Shown here piece by piece: positions 7,633 through 14,087 of a stretch of DNA of 24,484 bases. The notes under the pieces are model-generated. The model was not told the origin of the DNA. It saw only the letters and a program-made list of their open reading frames with translations, and ran no database searches. The translations under genes and the position numbers were made by a program. This stretch comes from Solirubrobacteraceae bacterium (lineage in GTDB: Bacteria; Actinomycetota; Thermoleophilia; Solirubrobacterales; Solirubrobacteraceae): the NCBI GenBank assembly GCA_025935735.1, contig JAICUS010000016.1, forward strand, positions 1 through 24,484, written 5' to 3'. Positions within the stretch are counted from its first letter, which is position 1. Every line of letters starts with the position of its first letter.

Positions 7633-8654
7633 GGCGCGCCGGACTCCTCGCCCTGCTCGTCCTGCTGGCCGGCTGCGGCAAGACCGTCGAGGTCCGCGAG
7701 CCCGACCTCGTGGTGCGCGGCGACGCGATGGCCGCGCGGCCGTCGCCGGACGCCCGCGCGCGCGGGCTGCAGATCCACTCGACGCGGATCGTCGTGGTCA
7801 CCCACGGGCAGGCGTCGGATCCGTTCTGGGCGACCGTCAAGCGCGGCGGCGACGACGCGGCGCGCCAGACGGGCGTCGCCGTCTCCTATCGCGCTCCGGA
7901 CACCGACGACCTGCAGGCGATGAAGCGGCTCGTCGAGGGGGCGATCGCCGACCGGCCGGACGGGCTGGTGGTCTCGCTGCCCGACGCCAAGGTCCTCGGC
8001 CCGGCGATCGAGGAGGCCGAGCGGGCCGGCATCCCCGTGGTCACCATCAACTCGGGCAGCGACGAGTACAAGCGCCTCGGCGTGCTCGCCCACGTCGGCC
8101 AGCCCGAGTATCAGGCGGGCGTCGGGGCCGGTGAGCGGATGGCTGCGGCGGGCGTCCGCCGCGCCGCCTGCGTGGACCACGAGGCGGGCAACGCCGGCCT
8201 CGCCGCCCGCTGCCGCGGGTTCGCCGCCGGCATGCGCCGCCACGGCGGCACGTCGAAGGTCGTGATGGTGCGCCTGCAGGACCTCGCCGGCACGCGCCGG
8301 ACGCTCTCCCAGGTGGTCGCCTCCGGCCGCTACGACGGGATCATGACCCTCGGCCCCGCAGGGGCGATCCCCGCGCTGGCCGCGCTGAACGCCGGCGGGC
8401 TGGCCGAGCGGATCAAGCTGGCCACGTTCGACCTCTCGCCCGAGGTGCTCGAGGCGGTCCGCCGCGGCCGGATGCGGTTCGCGGTCGACCAGCAGCCCTA
8501 CCTGCAGGGCTACCTGCCGGTGATCATGCTCTCCGAGGAGGTCAAGCACGGGATCTTCCCCGCCAAGGGCGAGCTGATCCGCACCGGCCCGCACTTCGTG
8601 ACCAAGGCCACGGCCGACCAGGCGATGCGGCTCAGCGCGCAGGGGATCCGTTGA
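7629..8654 (+). CDS. Sugar-type periplasmic-binding lipoprotein
   Basis: A 341-residue exported lipoprotein. The signal peptide ends in a lipobox, LAGC with Cys16, giving a membrane-tethered protein. The mature part is a type I periplasmic-binding fold (Peripla_BP_4): IVVVTHGQASDPFWATVKRG opens domain one, followed by ADRPDGLVVSLPD, GIPVVTINSG, and the late DQQPYLQGYLPV segment typical of ribose/autoinducer-type binding proteins. These normally feed ABC sugar importers, but no permease or ATPase gene follows. Overlap with the kinase stop (GTGA) makes a ligand-sensing role plausible, as in binding-protein-assisted kinases such as LuxP-LuxQ or TorT-TorS; this is inference. The 3' end overlaps the convergent cupin-fusion gene by 23 bp. 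Confidence 0.9.
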   Translation: MRRAGLLALLVLLAGCGKTVEVREPDLVVRGDAMAARPSPDARARGLQIHSTRIVVVTHGQASDPFWATVKRGGDDAARQTGVAVSYRAPDTDDLQAMKRLVEGAIADRPDGLVVSLPDAKVLGPAIEEAERAGIPVVTINSGSDEYKRLGVLAHVGQPEYQAGVGAGERMAAAGVRRAACVDHEAGNAGLAARCRGFAAGMRRHGGTSKVVMVRLQDLAGTRRTLSQVVASGRYDGIMTLGPAGAIPALAALNAGGLAERIKLATFDLSPEVLEAVRRGRMRFAVDQQPYLQGYLPVIMLSEEVKHGIFPAKGELIRTGPHFVTKATADQAMRLSAQGIR

Positions 8655-9588
8655 CATAAGGCTCCAGGCCCTCGCGGGCCCGGGCGATCGCCCAGTCGTG
8701 GTTCCAGCGCAGCGCCGGCCGCAGCAGCGGCGTGAGCGCGCGCAGCAGCGGGCGGTCGGCGTGCACGCGCCAGTCGAAGCGCACGTGGGTGCCCGCGCCG
8801 GCCGGCGTGAGCGTCCACACGCCGCGCCCGCGCAGGTCGCCGTCGGTCTCGCCCTCGATCAGCCGCGGGCGCTCGAGCCGGACGGTGGTGGTGCGCGTGC
8901 GCAGGTGGTAGGGCAGCCGGCCCTTGAAGTGCTGGCGGCTGACCTTGCCCACCGCGGGCGGGCCGTCGTCGGCGTCCACGTCGATGTACACCGGCCGCCA
9001 CCAGCGCGGGTAGCTGCGGGCGTCGGCCAGCGCGTCGAACACGGCCTCCGGCGGCGCGGCGACGTCCCACTCGTCCACGAAATCGTACGGGCGCCCGGCG
9101 CGCAGGACCGCCCGGGCGAGCGCCTGCTGGACGCGCAGCGGCGGCCGGGCGGCATGGCCCTGCTCGCCGTAGTCCAGCACCAGCCGCGCGGCCGACGACG
9201 GACGCGGGTAGCCGAACCGGTTGTAGTCGAGCTCCGCCAGGCGCGCGAGGAAGCCCTCAATGGCGCCGGCGGGCCGCACGGTCACGCGGATGTGGCCGGG
9301 GCCGTCGCCGTAGGGAAGCTGCGTATGCGGCGTGTCGGGCGGGATCTCGATCGAGTCGCCGGGGCGCAGGACGCGCGTGCGGCCGTGGAGCCCGACCTTC
9401 ATCGCGCCGGCGATCACCTCGTGGCGCTCGGTCTGCCCGCGGTGCACGTGCGCGGCGCGGATGAAGCCCCGCGGCCGGCCGATCACGTCGACCTGCACGT
9501 ACTCGCCGCCGGTCGACTCCGCGGTCGCCCGGAACTCGAACCGCAGCCCGATCTCGGGCGCCTCCACCACGTCTCCCGGCTTGGCCAT
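8632..9588 (-). CDS. Cupin-SRPBCC two-domain protein
   Basis: A 318-residue fusion. Residues 10-110 are a cupin barrel whose first motif is complete (Gly41, His47, His49, Glu54, Gly61) and whose second motif PGDSIEIPPDTPH gives His88, so a metal site (His47, His49, Glu54, His88) is expected. Residues about 168-312 are an SRPBCC/polyketide cyclase-like domain: YDFVDEWDVAAPPEAVFDALAD, WWRPVYIDVD, the GRGVWTLTPAGAGTHVRFDWRV strands and a C-terminal helix ending WAIARAREGLEPY. Each domain alone is common; I do not recognise the combination, and the reaction is unknown. A hydrophobic-ligand pocket beside a metal site would suit a small lipophilic or aromatic substrate. The ATG has a strong AGGAGG five bases upstream. 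The gene is divergent from the GCS2 ligase. Confidence 0.85.
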   Translation of the reverse strand: MAKPGDVVEAPEIGLRFEFRATAESTGGEYVQVDVIGRPRGFIRAAHVHRGQTERHEVIAGAMKVGLHGRTRVLRPGDSIEIPPDTPHTQLPYGDGPGHIRVTVRPAGAIEGFLARLAELDYNRFGYPRPSSAARLVLDYGEQGHAARPPLRVQQALARAVLRAGRPYDFVDEWDVAAPPEAVFDALADARSYPRWWRPVYIDVDADDGPPAVGKVSRQHFKGRLPYHLRTRTTTVRLERPRLIEGETDGDLRGRGVWTLTPAGAGTHVRFDWRVHADRPLLRALTPLLRPALRWNHDWAIARAREGLEPYVNGSPAR

Positions 9589-9593
9589 CGTCT

Positions 9594-9599
9594 CCTCCT
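9594..9599 (-). promoter_or_regulatory. Shine-Dalgarno of the cupin-SRPBCC gene
   Basis: AGGAGG on the minus strand lies five bases before the ATG at 9588. It fixes this start over an in-frame ATG further upstream and shows that this transcript has a leader, unlike most genes in the window. Confidence 0.75.
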
Positions 9600-9661
9600 G
9601 AGGTCCGTTTCGCACCTCCTTGCGCACGAGGGGCCCGCTTGGATGACACACTTCGCGCGAC

Positions 9662-11134
9662 ATGGGCGACGAGGTCGTCGCAACGAAGTTCACCCGCGAG
9701 GACCGGCAGCGCTACCGCGACAAGGTCAAGCGTTGCCTCGACGTGTTCGCGCGGATGCTGCGCGAGGCCCGGTTCGACCCCGACCGGCGCTCGATCGGCC
9801 TGGAGATCGAGCTCAACCTCACCGAGGAGACCGGCGACCCGGCGATGGCCAACGCCCACGTGCTCGAGCTGATCGCCGACGACGACTTCCAGACCGAGCT
9901 CGCGCAGTTCAACATCGAGATCAACATCGCGCCGCAGAAGCTCGAGGGGACGGTGTTCTCGCAGCTCGAGACGGCGATCCGGCGCGACCTCAACCACGCC
10001 GAGGAGCAGGCCCGCAAGGCCCACGCGCACATGATGATCATCGGCATCCTGCCGACGCTCACCGAGCACCTGCTCAACGGCGCGGCGCTGTCGGCCAACC
10101 CGCGCTACGCGCTGATCAACGAGCAGGTCTTCGCCGCCCGCGGGGAGGATCTGCACATCGCCATCAACGGCGTCGAGCGGCTGGTCATGTACGCCGACAC
10201 GGTCGCGCCCGAGGCGGCCTGCACGAGCGTCCAGCTGCACCAGATGGTCGACCCGGCGGCGTTCGGCGCGCACTGGAACGCGGCCCAGGCGATCGCCGGC
10301 ATCCAGCTCGCGCTCGGGGCCAACTCGCCGTTCTTCTTCCAGCGCGAGCTGTGGCGCGAGACCCGCATCCCGCTGTTCGAGCAGTCCACCGACACGCGCC
10401 CGGAGGAGCTCAAGGCCCAGGGAGTGCGCCCGCGCGTCTGGTTCGGCGAGCGCTGGATCACCTCGATCTTCGACCTCTTCGAGGAGAACGTCCGCTACTT
10501 CCCGGCGCTGCTGCCGGTGGTCGAGGACGAGGACCCGATGGAGGTGCTGGAGGCCGGCGGCGCGCCGCGGCTGCAGGAGCTGCGGCTGCACAACGGCACG
10601 ATCTACCGCTGGAACCGCCCGATCTACCAGGTGGTGCGCGACCGCCCGCACCTGCGGGTGGAGAACCGGGTGCTGCCCGCCGGCCCGACGATCGTCGACA
10701 CGCTGGCCAACGCCGCCTTCTACTACGGGCTGGTGCGCGTGCTGGTGGAGGACGAGCGGCCGATCTGGTCGCAGATGTCGTTCTCGGCGGCCGAGGAGAA
10801 CTTCCACATGGGCGCGCGCGACGGCATCGACGCGCGCGTGTACTGGCCGGGGCTGGGCGAGGTGCCGGCGGCCGAGCTGGTCCTGCGCCGGCTGCTGCCG
10901 ATGGCCCGCGACGGCCTGGCGCGCTGGGGCGTCGCCGCCGCCGACGCCGACCGGCTGCTGGAGATCGTCGAGCGCCGCTGCGTCGGGCTGACCAACGGCG
11001 CCGCCTGGCAGGTCGCCGCCTTCCACCGCCTCTACGAGCGGCTCGACCGCGGCGACGCGCTGCGCGAGATGACCGTGCGCTACCGGGAGCACATGCACTC
11101 CAACGAGCCCGTGCACAGCTGGCCGTTGCCTTAG
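9662..11134 (+). CDS. Glutamate-cysteine ligase family 2 (GCS2) protein
   Basis: A 490-residue carboxylate-amine ligase of the GCS2 family. Evidence is the IGLEIELNL strand with acidic Mg/ATP-binding residues near 48-50, QFNIEINIAPQKLEG (substrate-site strand), the HAHMMIIGILPT segment, CTSVQLHQMVDP, LALGANSPFFF and the LRVENRVLPAGPT strand. The family joins glutamate to cysteine or other amines using ATP; YbdK, the reference member, has weak gamma-glutamylcysteine activity. The long actinobacterial type seen here has no proven product, so a named function is not given. The ATG at 9662 has neither a Shine-Dalgarno nor a good -10 at leaderless distance, so the start is less certain than the family call. 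The stop TAG forms the first bases of the ABC gene's -10. Confidence 0.87.
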   Translation: MGDEVVATKFTREDRQRYRDKVKRCLDVFARMLREARFDPDRRSIGLEIELNLTEETGDPAMANAHVLELIADDDFQTELAQFNIEINIAPQKLEGTVFSQLETAIRRDLNHAEEQARKAHAHMMIIGILPTLTEHLLNGAALSANPRYALINEQVFAARGEDLHIAINGVERLVMYADTVAPEAACTSVQLHQMVDPAAFGAHWNAAQAIAGIQLALGANSPFFFQRELWRETRIPLFEQSTDTRPEELKAQGVRPRVWFGERWITSIFDLFEENVRYFPALLPVVEDEDPMEVLEAGGAPRLQELRLHNGTIYRWNRPIYQVVRDRPHLRVENRVLPAGPTIVDTLANAAFYYGLVRVLVEDERPIWSQMSFSAAEENFHMGARDGIDARVYWPGLGEVPAAELVLRRLLPMARDGLARWGVAAADADRLLEIVERRCVGLTNGAAWQVAAFHRLYERLDRGDALREMTVRYREHMHSNEPVHSWPLP

Positions 11135-11137
11135 TCT
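11132..11137 (+). promoter_or_regulatory. -10 element of the ABC exporter operon, overlapping the upstream stop codon
   Basis: TAGTCT lies seven bases before the GTG at 11145. Its first three bases are the TAG stop of the GCS2 gene. The same hexamer with the same spacing and a GTG start is found at 17993-18006. No Shine-Dalgarno sequence is present, so the transcript is probably leaderless. Confidence 0.55.
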
Positions 11138-11144
11138 GCGGTCG

Positions 11145-11885
11145 GTGCCCGCGGTAGGCGTCGAGAACCTGGTCAAGCGCTACCCGAAGGCGCCCGTCAA
11201 CGCGGTGGACGGGATCTCGTTCGCCGTCGAGGCCGGAGGGGTGTTCGGGCTGCTCGGGCCCAACGGCGCCGGCAAGACGACGACCGTGGGGATGCTGACG
11301 ACGCGCATCCGGCCGACATCCGGGACCGCGCGGGTGGGCGGCGTGGACGTGATGGCCGACCCGGTGCACGCGCGGGCCCGGCTCGCGGTCGTGCCGCAGC
11401 GCTCCAACCTCGACCGGGCGATCTCCATCCGCCGCAATCTCACCTTCCACGCCGCCTACCACGGGGTGCCCGAGGCGGAGGCGGCGGCGCGCGCGGACGA
11501 GCTGCTGGAGATGTTCGGGCTCAGCGAGCGGGGCGACACCAAGCCCGACATGTTCTCCGGCGGGCAGGCGCAGCGGGTGATGATCGCCCGTGCGCTGATG
11601 CACGAGCCGCAGGTGCTGTTCCTCGACGAGCCGACGACCGGGCTGGACCCGGCGGCGCGGCTGTTCGTGTGGGACCGCCTGCAGGAGCTGCGTGGGCGCG
11701 GGGTGACGCTGTTCCTCACCACGCACGACATGCACGAGGCGGCCAAGCTCGCCGACCGCGTCGGGATCATGGATCACGGCCACCTGCTGGCGCTGGACAC
11801 GCCGGACGCGCTGATGCGCTCCCTGCCGGGCTCGACGACCCTGGAGGTGTCGACGAGCGCCGTGCGGGACGGGGCGCGCGAGTAG
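11145..11885 (+). CDS. DrrA-like ABC exporter ATP-binding protein, ended early by in-frame TAG
   Basis: The nucleotide-binding domain is complete in 246 residues: Walker A GPNGAGKT (38-45), Q-loop VVPQ (82-85), signature FSGGQAQR (137-144), Walker B VLFLDEP (157-163), D-loop GLDPA and switch His194. It resembles ATPases of daunorubicin-resistance type exporters, which power efflux of drugs or lipids through a partner permease. The reading frame stops at TAG 11883-11885 after GARE, and the next 73 codons in the same frame encode the expected C-terminal DUF4162-like domain. The usual family length of about 320 residues is restored if the TAG is read as an amino acid. A nonsense mutation, sequencing error, or two-polypeptide arrangement are all possible. 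The GTG start is set by the -10 at 11132-11137. Confidence 0.85.
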   Translation: MPAVGVENLVKRYPKAPVNAVDGISFAVEAGGVFGLLGPNGAGKTTTVGMLTTRIRPTSGTARVGGVDVMADPVHARARLAVVPQRSNLDRAISIRRNLTFHAAYHGVPEAEAAARADELLEMFGLSERGDTKPDMFSGGQAQRVMIARALMHEPQVLFLDEPTTGLDPAARLFVWDRLQELRGRGVTLFLTTHDMHEAAKLADRVGIMDHGHLLALDTPDALMRSLPGSTTLEVSTSAVRDGARE

Positions 11886-11888
11886 CTG

Positions 11889-12110
11889 GTGGGCGCGCTG
11901 GCCGGGCTGCCGGACGTCGAGCGGGCCGAGCCGTTCGACGACCAAGGCGCGCTGCGCGTGCGGCTCTACCTGACCGGCGAGCCGCCCGCGCTGGTCGCCC
12001 CGGCGGCCGCCGTGCTGGCCGAGCAGGGGCTGCCGCTGCACGACGTCGGCTTCGGCGCGCCGACGCTGGAGGACGTGTTCATCCACCTGACCGGGAGGGC
12101 GCTGCGATGA
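11889..12110 (+). pseudogene. C-terminal part of the DrrA-like ATPase, detached by a TAG codon
   Basis: The frame is the same as the ATPase at 11145. It runs GALAGLPDVERAEPFDDQG to the end APTLEDVFIHLTGRALR, which is the normal last stretch of DrrA-family ATPases (LEDVFxHLTGR), thought to help dimer or permease contact. Only one codon (CTG) separates the TAG from a GTG at 11889, so a ribosome that stops could restart here and make the domain as a separate 73-residue chain; alternatively it is untranslated. The stop TGA overlaps the permease ATG (ATGA), so restart or read-through here would also feed permease translation. There is no sign of further decay, which argues for a recent change, an error, or continued use. 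Confidence 0.7.
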
Positions 12111-12907
12111 GCGCGACGGCACCGTCGCTCGCCCGGCCGAGCCAGGGCCGGGCCTTCATGGCCGTGCTGCGGCGCGACCTCTACGTCACCGGCAAGGAGT
12201 TCTTGGTCTTCCTCGCCCAGGTGATCCTGCAGCCGCTGTTCCTGCTGTTCGTGTTCGGCAAGGTCCTGGGCAGCCTCGGCTACACCCAGAACAACTACGC
12301 GCACCTGCTGTTCCCGGGGCTGCTCGCGCTGACCGGCGTCATCACCGGCATGCAGTCGCTGGCCTTCCCGCTGGTGCTCGAGTTCGGCTGGACCAAGGAG
12401 ATCGAGGACCGGCTGCTGGCGCCGATGTCCACCGCGCTCGTGGCCGCCGAGAAGGTGATCTTCGCCACGCTGCGGGCGATCGCGGCGACCGTGATCATGT
12501 TCCCCGTCGGGATCCTCGTGCTCGGCTCGATCCCGTGGCGCGCGAGCGGCGTGCCGCTGCTGATCCTGATCATCATCCTGGGCGCGCTGCTCGGCGCCGC
12601 GCTGGGGCTGGTGCTGGGCACGCTGGTCGTGCCCCAGCGGATCAACATCGTCTTCTCGCTGGTGTTCACGCCGCTGCTGTTCACCGGCTGCAGCCAGTAC
12701 CCGTGGCCGTCGCTGGACCGCCTGCGCTGGTTCCAGGTCGTGACCGCGCTGAACCCGATGACCTACGTCTCGGAGGGGATGCGCGCCGCGCTCGTGCCCA
12801 GCGTCCCGCACATCGCGCCCTGGGTCTGCATCGTGGTGCTGGTGTGCTCGCTGGCGGTGCTGCTGACGATCGGCGTGCGGGGCTTCTACCGCCGCGCCAT
12901 CGATTGA
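12107..12907 (+). CDS. DrrB-like ABC-2 type permease
   Basis: A 266-residue membrane protein of the ABC-2 permease family. After a cytoplasmic N-terminus (VLRRDLYVTGKEF) there are about six hydrophobic segments: 36-53, 66-83, 111-135, 146-170, 178-195 and 238-258. Between them lie the family's conserved cytoplasmic stretch GWTKEIEDRLLAPMSTA and the ALNPMTYVSEGMRAAL motif near 225-240. It forms the channel of an exporter energised by the ATPase encoded immediately upstream. The ATG overlaps the end of the ATPase C-terminal segment by four bases. A MarR regulator lies convergently downstream and may control export, though it is not divergent from this operon. Substrate is unknown. Confidence 0.9.
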   Translation: MSATAPSLARPSQGRAFMAVLRRDLYVTGKEFLVFLAQVILQPLFLLFVFGKVLGSLGYTQNNYAHLLFPGLLALTGVITGMQSLAFPLVLEFGWTKEIEDRLLAPMSTALVAAEKVIFATLRAIAATVIMFPVGILVLGSIPWRASGVPLLILIIILGALLGAALGLVLGTLVVPQRINIVFSLVFTPLLFTGCSQYPWPSLDRLRWFQVVTALNPMTYVSEGMRAALVPSVPHIAPWVCIVVLVCSLAVLLTIGVRGFYRRAID

Positions 12908-13010
12908 AGAGGAGTGGCCGCCGCGCTGGTCAGGCGCGGCGGCCGGTATTCGGGGGGCCGGCGAGCGTCGGGGTGGAGGGAAGGACTACCCGGGGGCCTT
13001 GTCCGTCTTC
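12906..13010 (+). ncRNA. Putative structured RNA, copy B (unassigned family)
   Basis: This starts at the permease stop codon and resembles copy A at 4985. The main hairpin is a perfect 11-bp stem (12916-12926 with 12934-12944) with loop TGGTCAG, identical to copy A. At the ninth pair from the loop, T-A in copy A is C-G here, a compensatory change. The CGTCGGGG and GGCCTTGTCCG blocks are kept, and the ends pair as GAAGA (12906-12910) with TCTTC (13006-13010). It could be a 3'-end-derived RNA of the exporter operon or a free-standing RNA; no good independent promoter is seen. Directly downstream a short hairpin GAGG-TGGTCAG-CCTC (13011-13025) repeats the loop sequence. Strand is inferred by analogy with copy A. 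Confidence 0.5.
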
Positions 13011-13038
13011 GAGGTGGTCAGCCTCTGTGAGGTGCAGT

Positions 13039-13056
13039 CTGCGCGAGGCCGCGCAG
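13039..13056 (+). other. Small perfect hairpin downstream of RNA copy B
   Basis: CTGCGCG and CGCGCAG form a seven-bp stem around the loop AGGC. It lies in the 76-base stretch between copy B and the MarR stop, which holds no gene. It may be part of a longer RNA that includes copy B. Confidence 0.4.
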
Positions 13057-13073
13057 CGCTGCTATCGCTCGCG

Positions 13074-13093
13074 GGGGTGAATCGGATCACCCC
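13074..13093. terminator. Hairpin at the convergent end of the exporter/RNA and MarR units
   Basis: GGGGTGA (13074-13080) pairs perfectly with TCACCCC (13087-13093) across a six-base loop. The right arm contains the MarR stop codon. No T-run follows on either strand, so this would be a weak or Rho-assisted terminator, placed where two opposing transcripts meet. Confidence 0.4.
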
Positions 13094-13581
13094 TCGGGCA
13101 GGCCGAGCAGCAGCTCGCGCAGCAGCCCGGCCAGCCGCTCGCGCTCGTCCGGGGCGAGCGCGGCCAGCAGGCGATCCTCGTTGGCCAGGTGGTCCGGGGT
13201 GAGCCCGTCGATCAGCCTGCGGCCCTTGTCCGTGAGCGCGATCAGCGTCCCGCGCCGGTCCCCGGGGTCGGGCTCGCGGACGACCAGCCCGGCCCGCTCG
13301 AGCCGGTCGAGCCGCTTCGTCGTCCCGCTCGAGGTGAGCATGAGCGTGCTCGTGAGGTCGGTCGGCCGCATCCGGAAGGGCGGCCCGTTGCGCCGCAGGG
13401 TGGCCAGCAGGTCGTGCCAGCCGGGCTCGAGCCCGTGGGCCTTGTAGACCGGCTCCAGCCGCCGCTCCAGCTCCCGCGCGAGCCGCGAGATCCGGCCGAC
13501 GACGCCGATCGGCGAGTGGTCCAGGTCCGGTCGCTCGCGGCGCCACTGGGCGAGGATCTCGTCGACGCCGTCGTGCTCCAC
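13087..13581 (-). CDS. MarR family transcriptional regulator
   Basis: A 164-residue winged-helix regulator. The core reads GLEPGWHDLLATLRRNGPP, then RPTDLTSTLMLTSSGTTKRLDRLERAGLVVREPDPGDRRGTLIALTDKG, the recognition helix and beta wing (DPGDRRG) of MarR proteins; flanking helices 25-50 and 125-160 would form the dimer interface. These proteins usually repress nearby genes and release DNA on binding small phenolic or lipophilic compounds. The GTG start at 13581 is supported by TAGGCT six bases upstream (13593-13588), indicating a leaderless mRNA. A ten-base palindrome, TTCCTAGGAA (13637-13646), lies between this gene and a divergent leaderless mini-ORF and is a candidate operator. The ABC exporter is convergent and may also be a target. 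Confidence 0.92.
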   Translation of the reverse strand: MEHDGVDEILAQWRRERPDLDHSPIGVVGRISRLARELERRLEPVYKAHGLEPGWHDLLATLRRNGPPFRMRPTDLTSTLMLTSSGTTKRLDRLERAGLVVREPDPGDRRGTLIALTDKGRRLIDGLTPDHLANEDRLLAALAPDERERLAGLLRELLLGLPEG

Positions 13582-13587
13582 GCGCGG

Positions 13588-13593
13588 AGCCTA
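13588..13593 (-). promoter_or_regulatory. -10 element of the MarR gene
   Basis: TAGGCT on the minus strand ends six bases before the GTG at 13581, matching the leaderless pattern seen across the window. No clear -35 is present. Confidence 0.5.
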
Positions 13594-13632
13594 CGCGGCG
13601 AGAACGGCACCCACGGTTACCTTCCTCAGAAC

Positions 13633-13661
13633 TTGTTTCCTAGGAAGAAGTACGCTAGGAT
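13633..13661 (+). promoter_or_regulatory. Promoter with embedded MarR-type palindrome
   Basis: TTGTTT (13633-13638) and TAGGAT (13656-13661) are separated by exactly 17 bases, the best -35/-10 pair in the window. The perfect palindrome TTCCTAGGAA (13637-13646) overlaps the -35 and the spacer, the usual place for a repressor site. TAGGAT ends seven bases before an ATG at 13669. The divergent MarR gene 52 bp to the left is the obvious candidate binder. Binding is inferred, not shown. Confidence 0.6.
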
Positions 13662-13668
13662 GCAAAGC

Positions 13669-13767
13669 ATGTTCAGCACGCGACTCTTTCCCCGCCTCCC
13701 CCGCCGCCGCCGGCTGGTGCGCCCCTCCCGCGAGCCCGCTCCGCAGCCGCGCATCCGCTACCCCTGA
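13669..13767 (+). CDS. Leaderless 32-residue Arg/Pro-rich mini-ORF
   Basis: The frame starts MFSTRLFPRLPRRRRLVRPS and ends RIRYP, with about ten arginines and eight prolines and no acidic residue except one Glu. It is placed at seven bases from a strong -10 (TAGGAT) with a -35 at 17-bp spacing, so a transcript should begin at its ATG. It sits divergently from the MarR gene with a palindromic operator between. Its end overlaps by ten bases the 3' end of the opposing DUF1707-like gene. No family is recognised. It may be a real small basic protein, a regulatory leader, or simply the 5' end of an antisense RNA to the genes at 13758-14425. The coding claim is weak; the promoter claim is stronger. 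Confidence 0.4.
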   Translation: MFSTRLFPRLPRRRRLVRPSREPAPQPRIRYP

Positions 13768-14087
13768 GAGCGCTCCGGGACGTAGTGGCGCTCGCCGCGC
13801 GCCGGGTCGATCCAGACGCGCATGACTCGCCGGGTCGTGGGGTCCATGAAGCGCTCCTTCGTGGGCAGCCAGCCCGGCTGGGCCGCGTCGGACTCGCCGT
13901 GGCGGCGGCCCCAGCGGCGCTTGCGCTCCGGCTGGGGGTCCAGCGGCGGCAGGCCGTCCAGGGCGCCGTCCGCGTCGCCGCCGTAGGCGAGGTCGAGCCG
14001 GCGCGACAGCTCGTCGGCGTCGATCCGGTCCTCGGTGTAGTGGCGGCCCAGCGCCGCCGCGGCCGCCTCGCCGCGGGCGTCGGTCAC
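13758..14087 (-). CDS. Small DUF1707-like protein
   Basis: A 109-residue soluble protein. Residues 10-45 (AALGRHYTEDRIDADELSRRLDLAYGGD, followed by ALDGLPPLDP) match the DUF1707/SHOCT pattern of a short helix pair with GR-like and D-ELxxRL positions, often found at the N-terminus of actinobacterial membrane or regulatory proteins. The C-terminal part, FMDPTTRRVMRVWIDPARGERHYVPE, looks like a small conserved beta unit that I cannot name. There is no membrane segment. The GTG start overlaps the stop of the UPF0145 gene (GTGA), so the two are co-translated. Function is unknown. Confidence 0.75.
   Translation of the reverse strand: MTDARGEAAAAALGRHYTEDRIDADELSRRLDLAYGGDADGALDGLPPLDPQPERKRRWGRRHGESDAAQPGWLPTKERFMDPTTRRVMRVWIDPARGERHYVPERSQG

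Noticed and set aside
13222..13232. A third occurrence of the CCTTGTCCG string of the RNA elements.
   Set aside because: It lies inside the MarR coding sequence (the wing segment) and none of the other RNA blocks is nearby, so it is chance.
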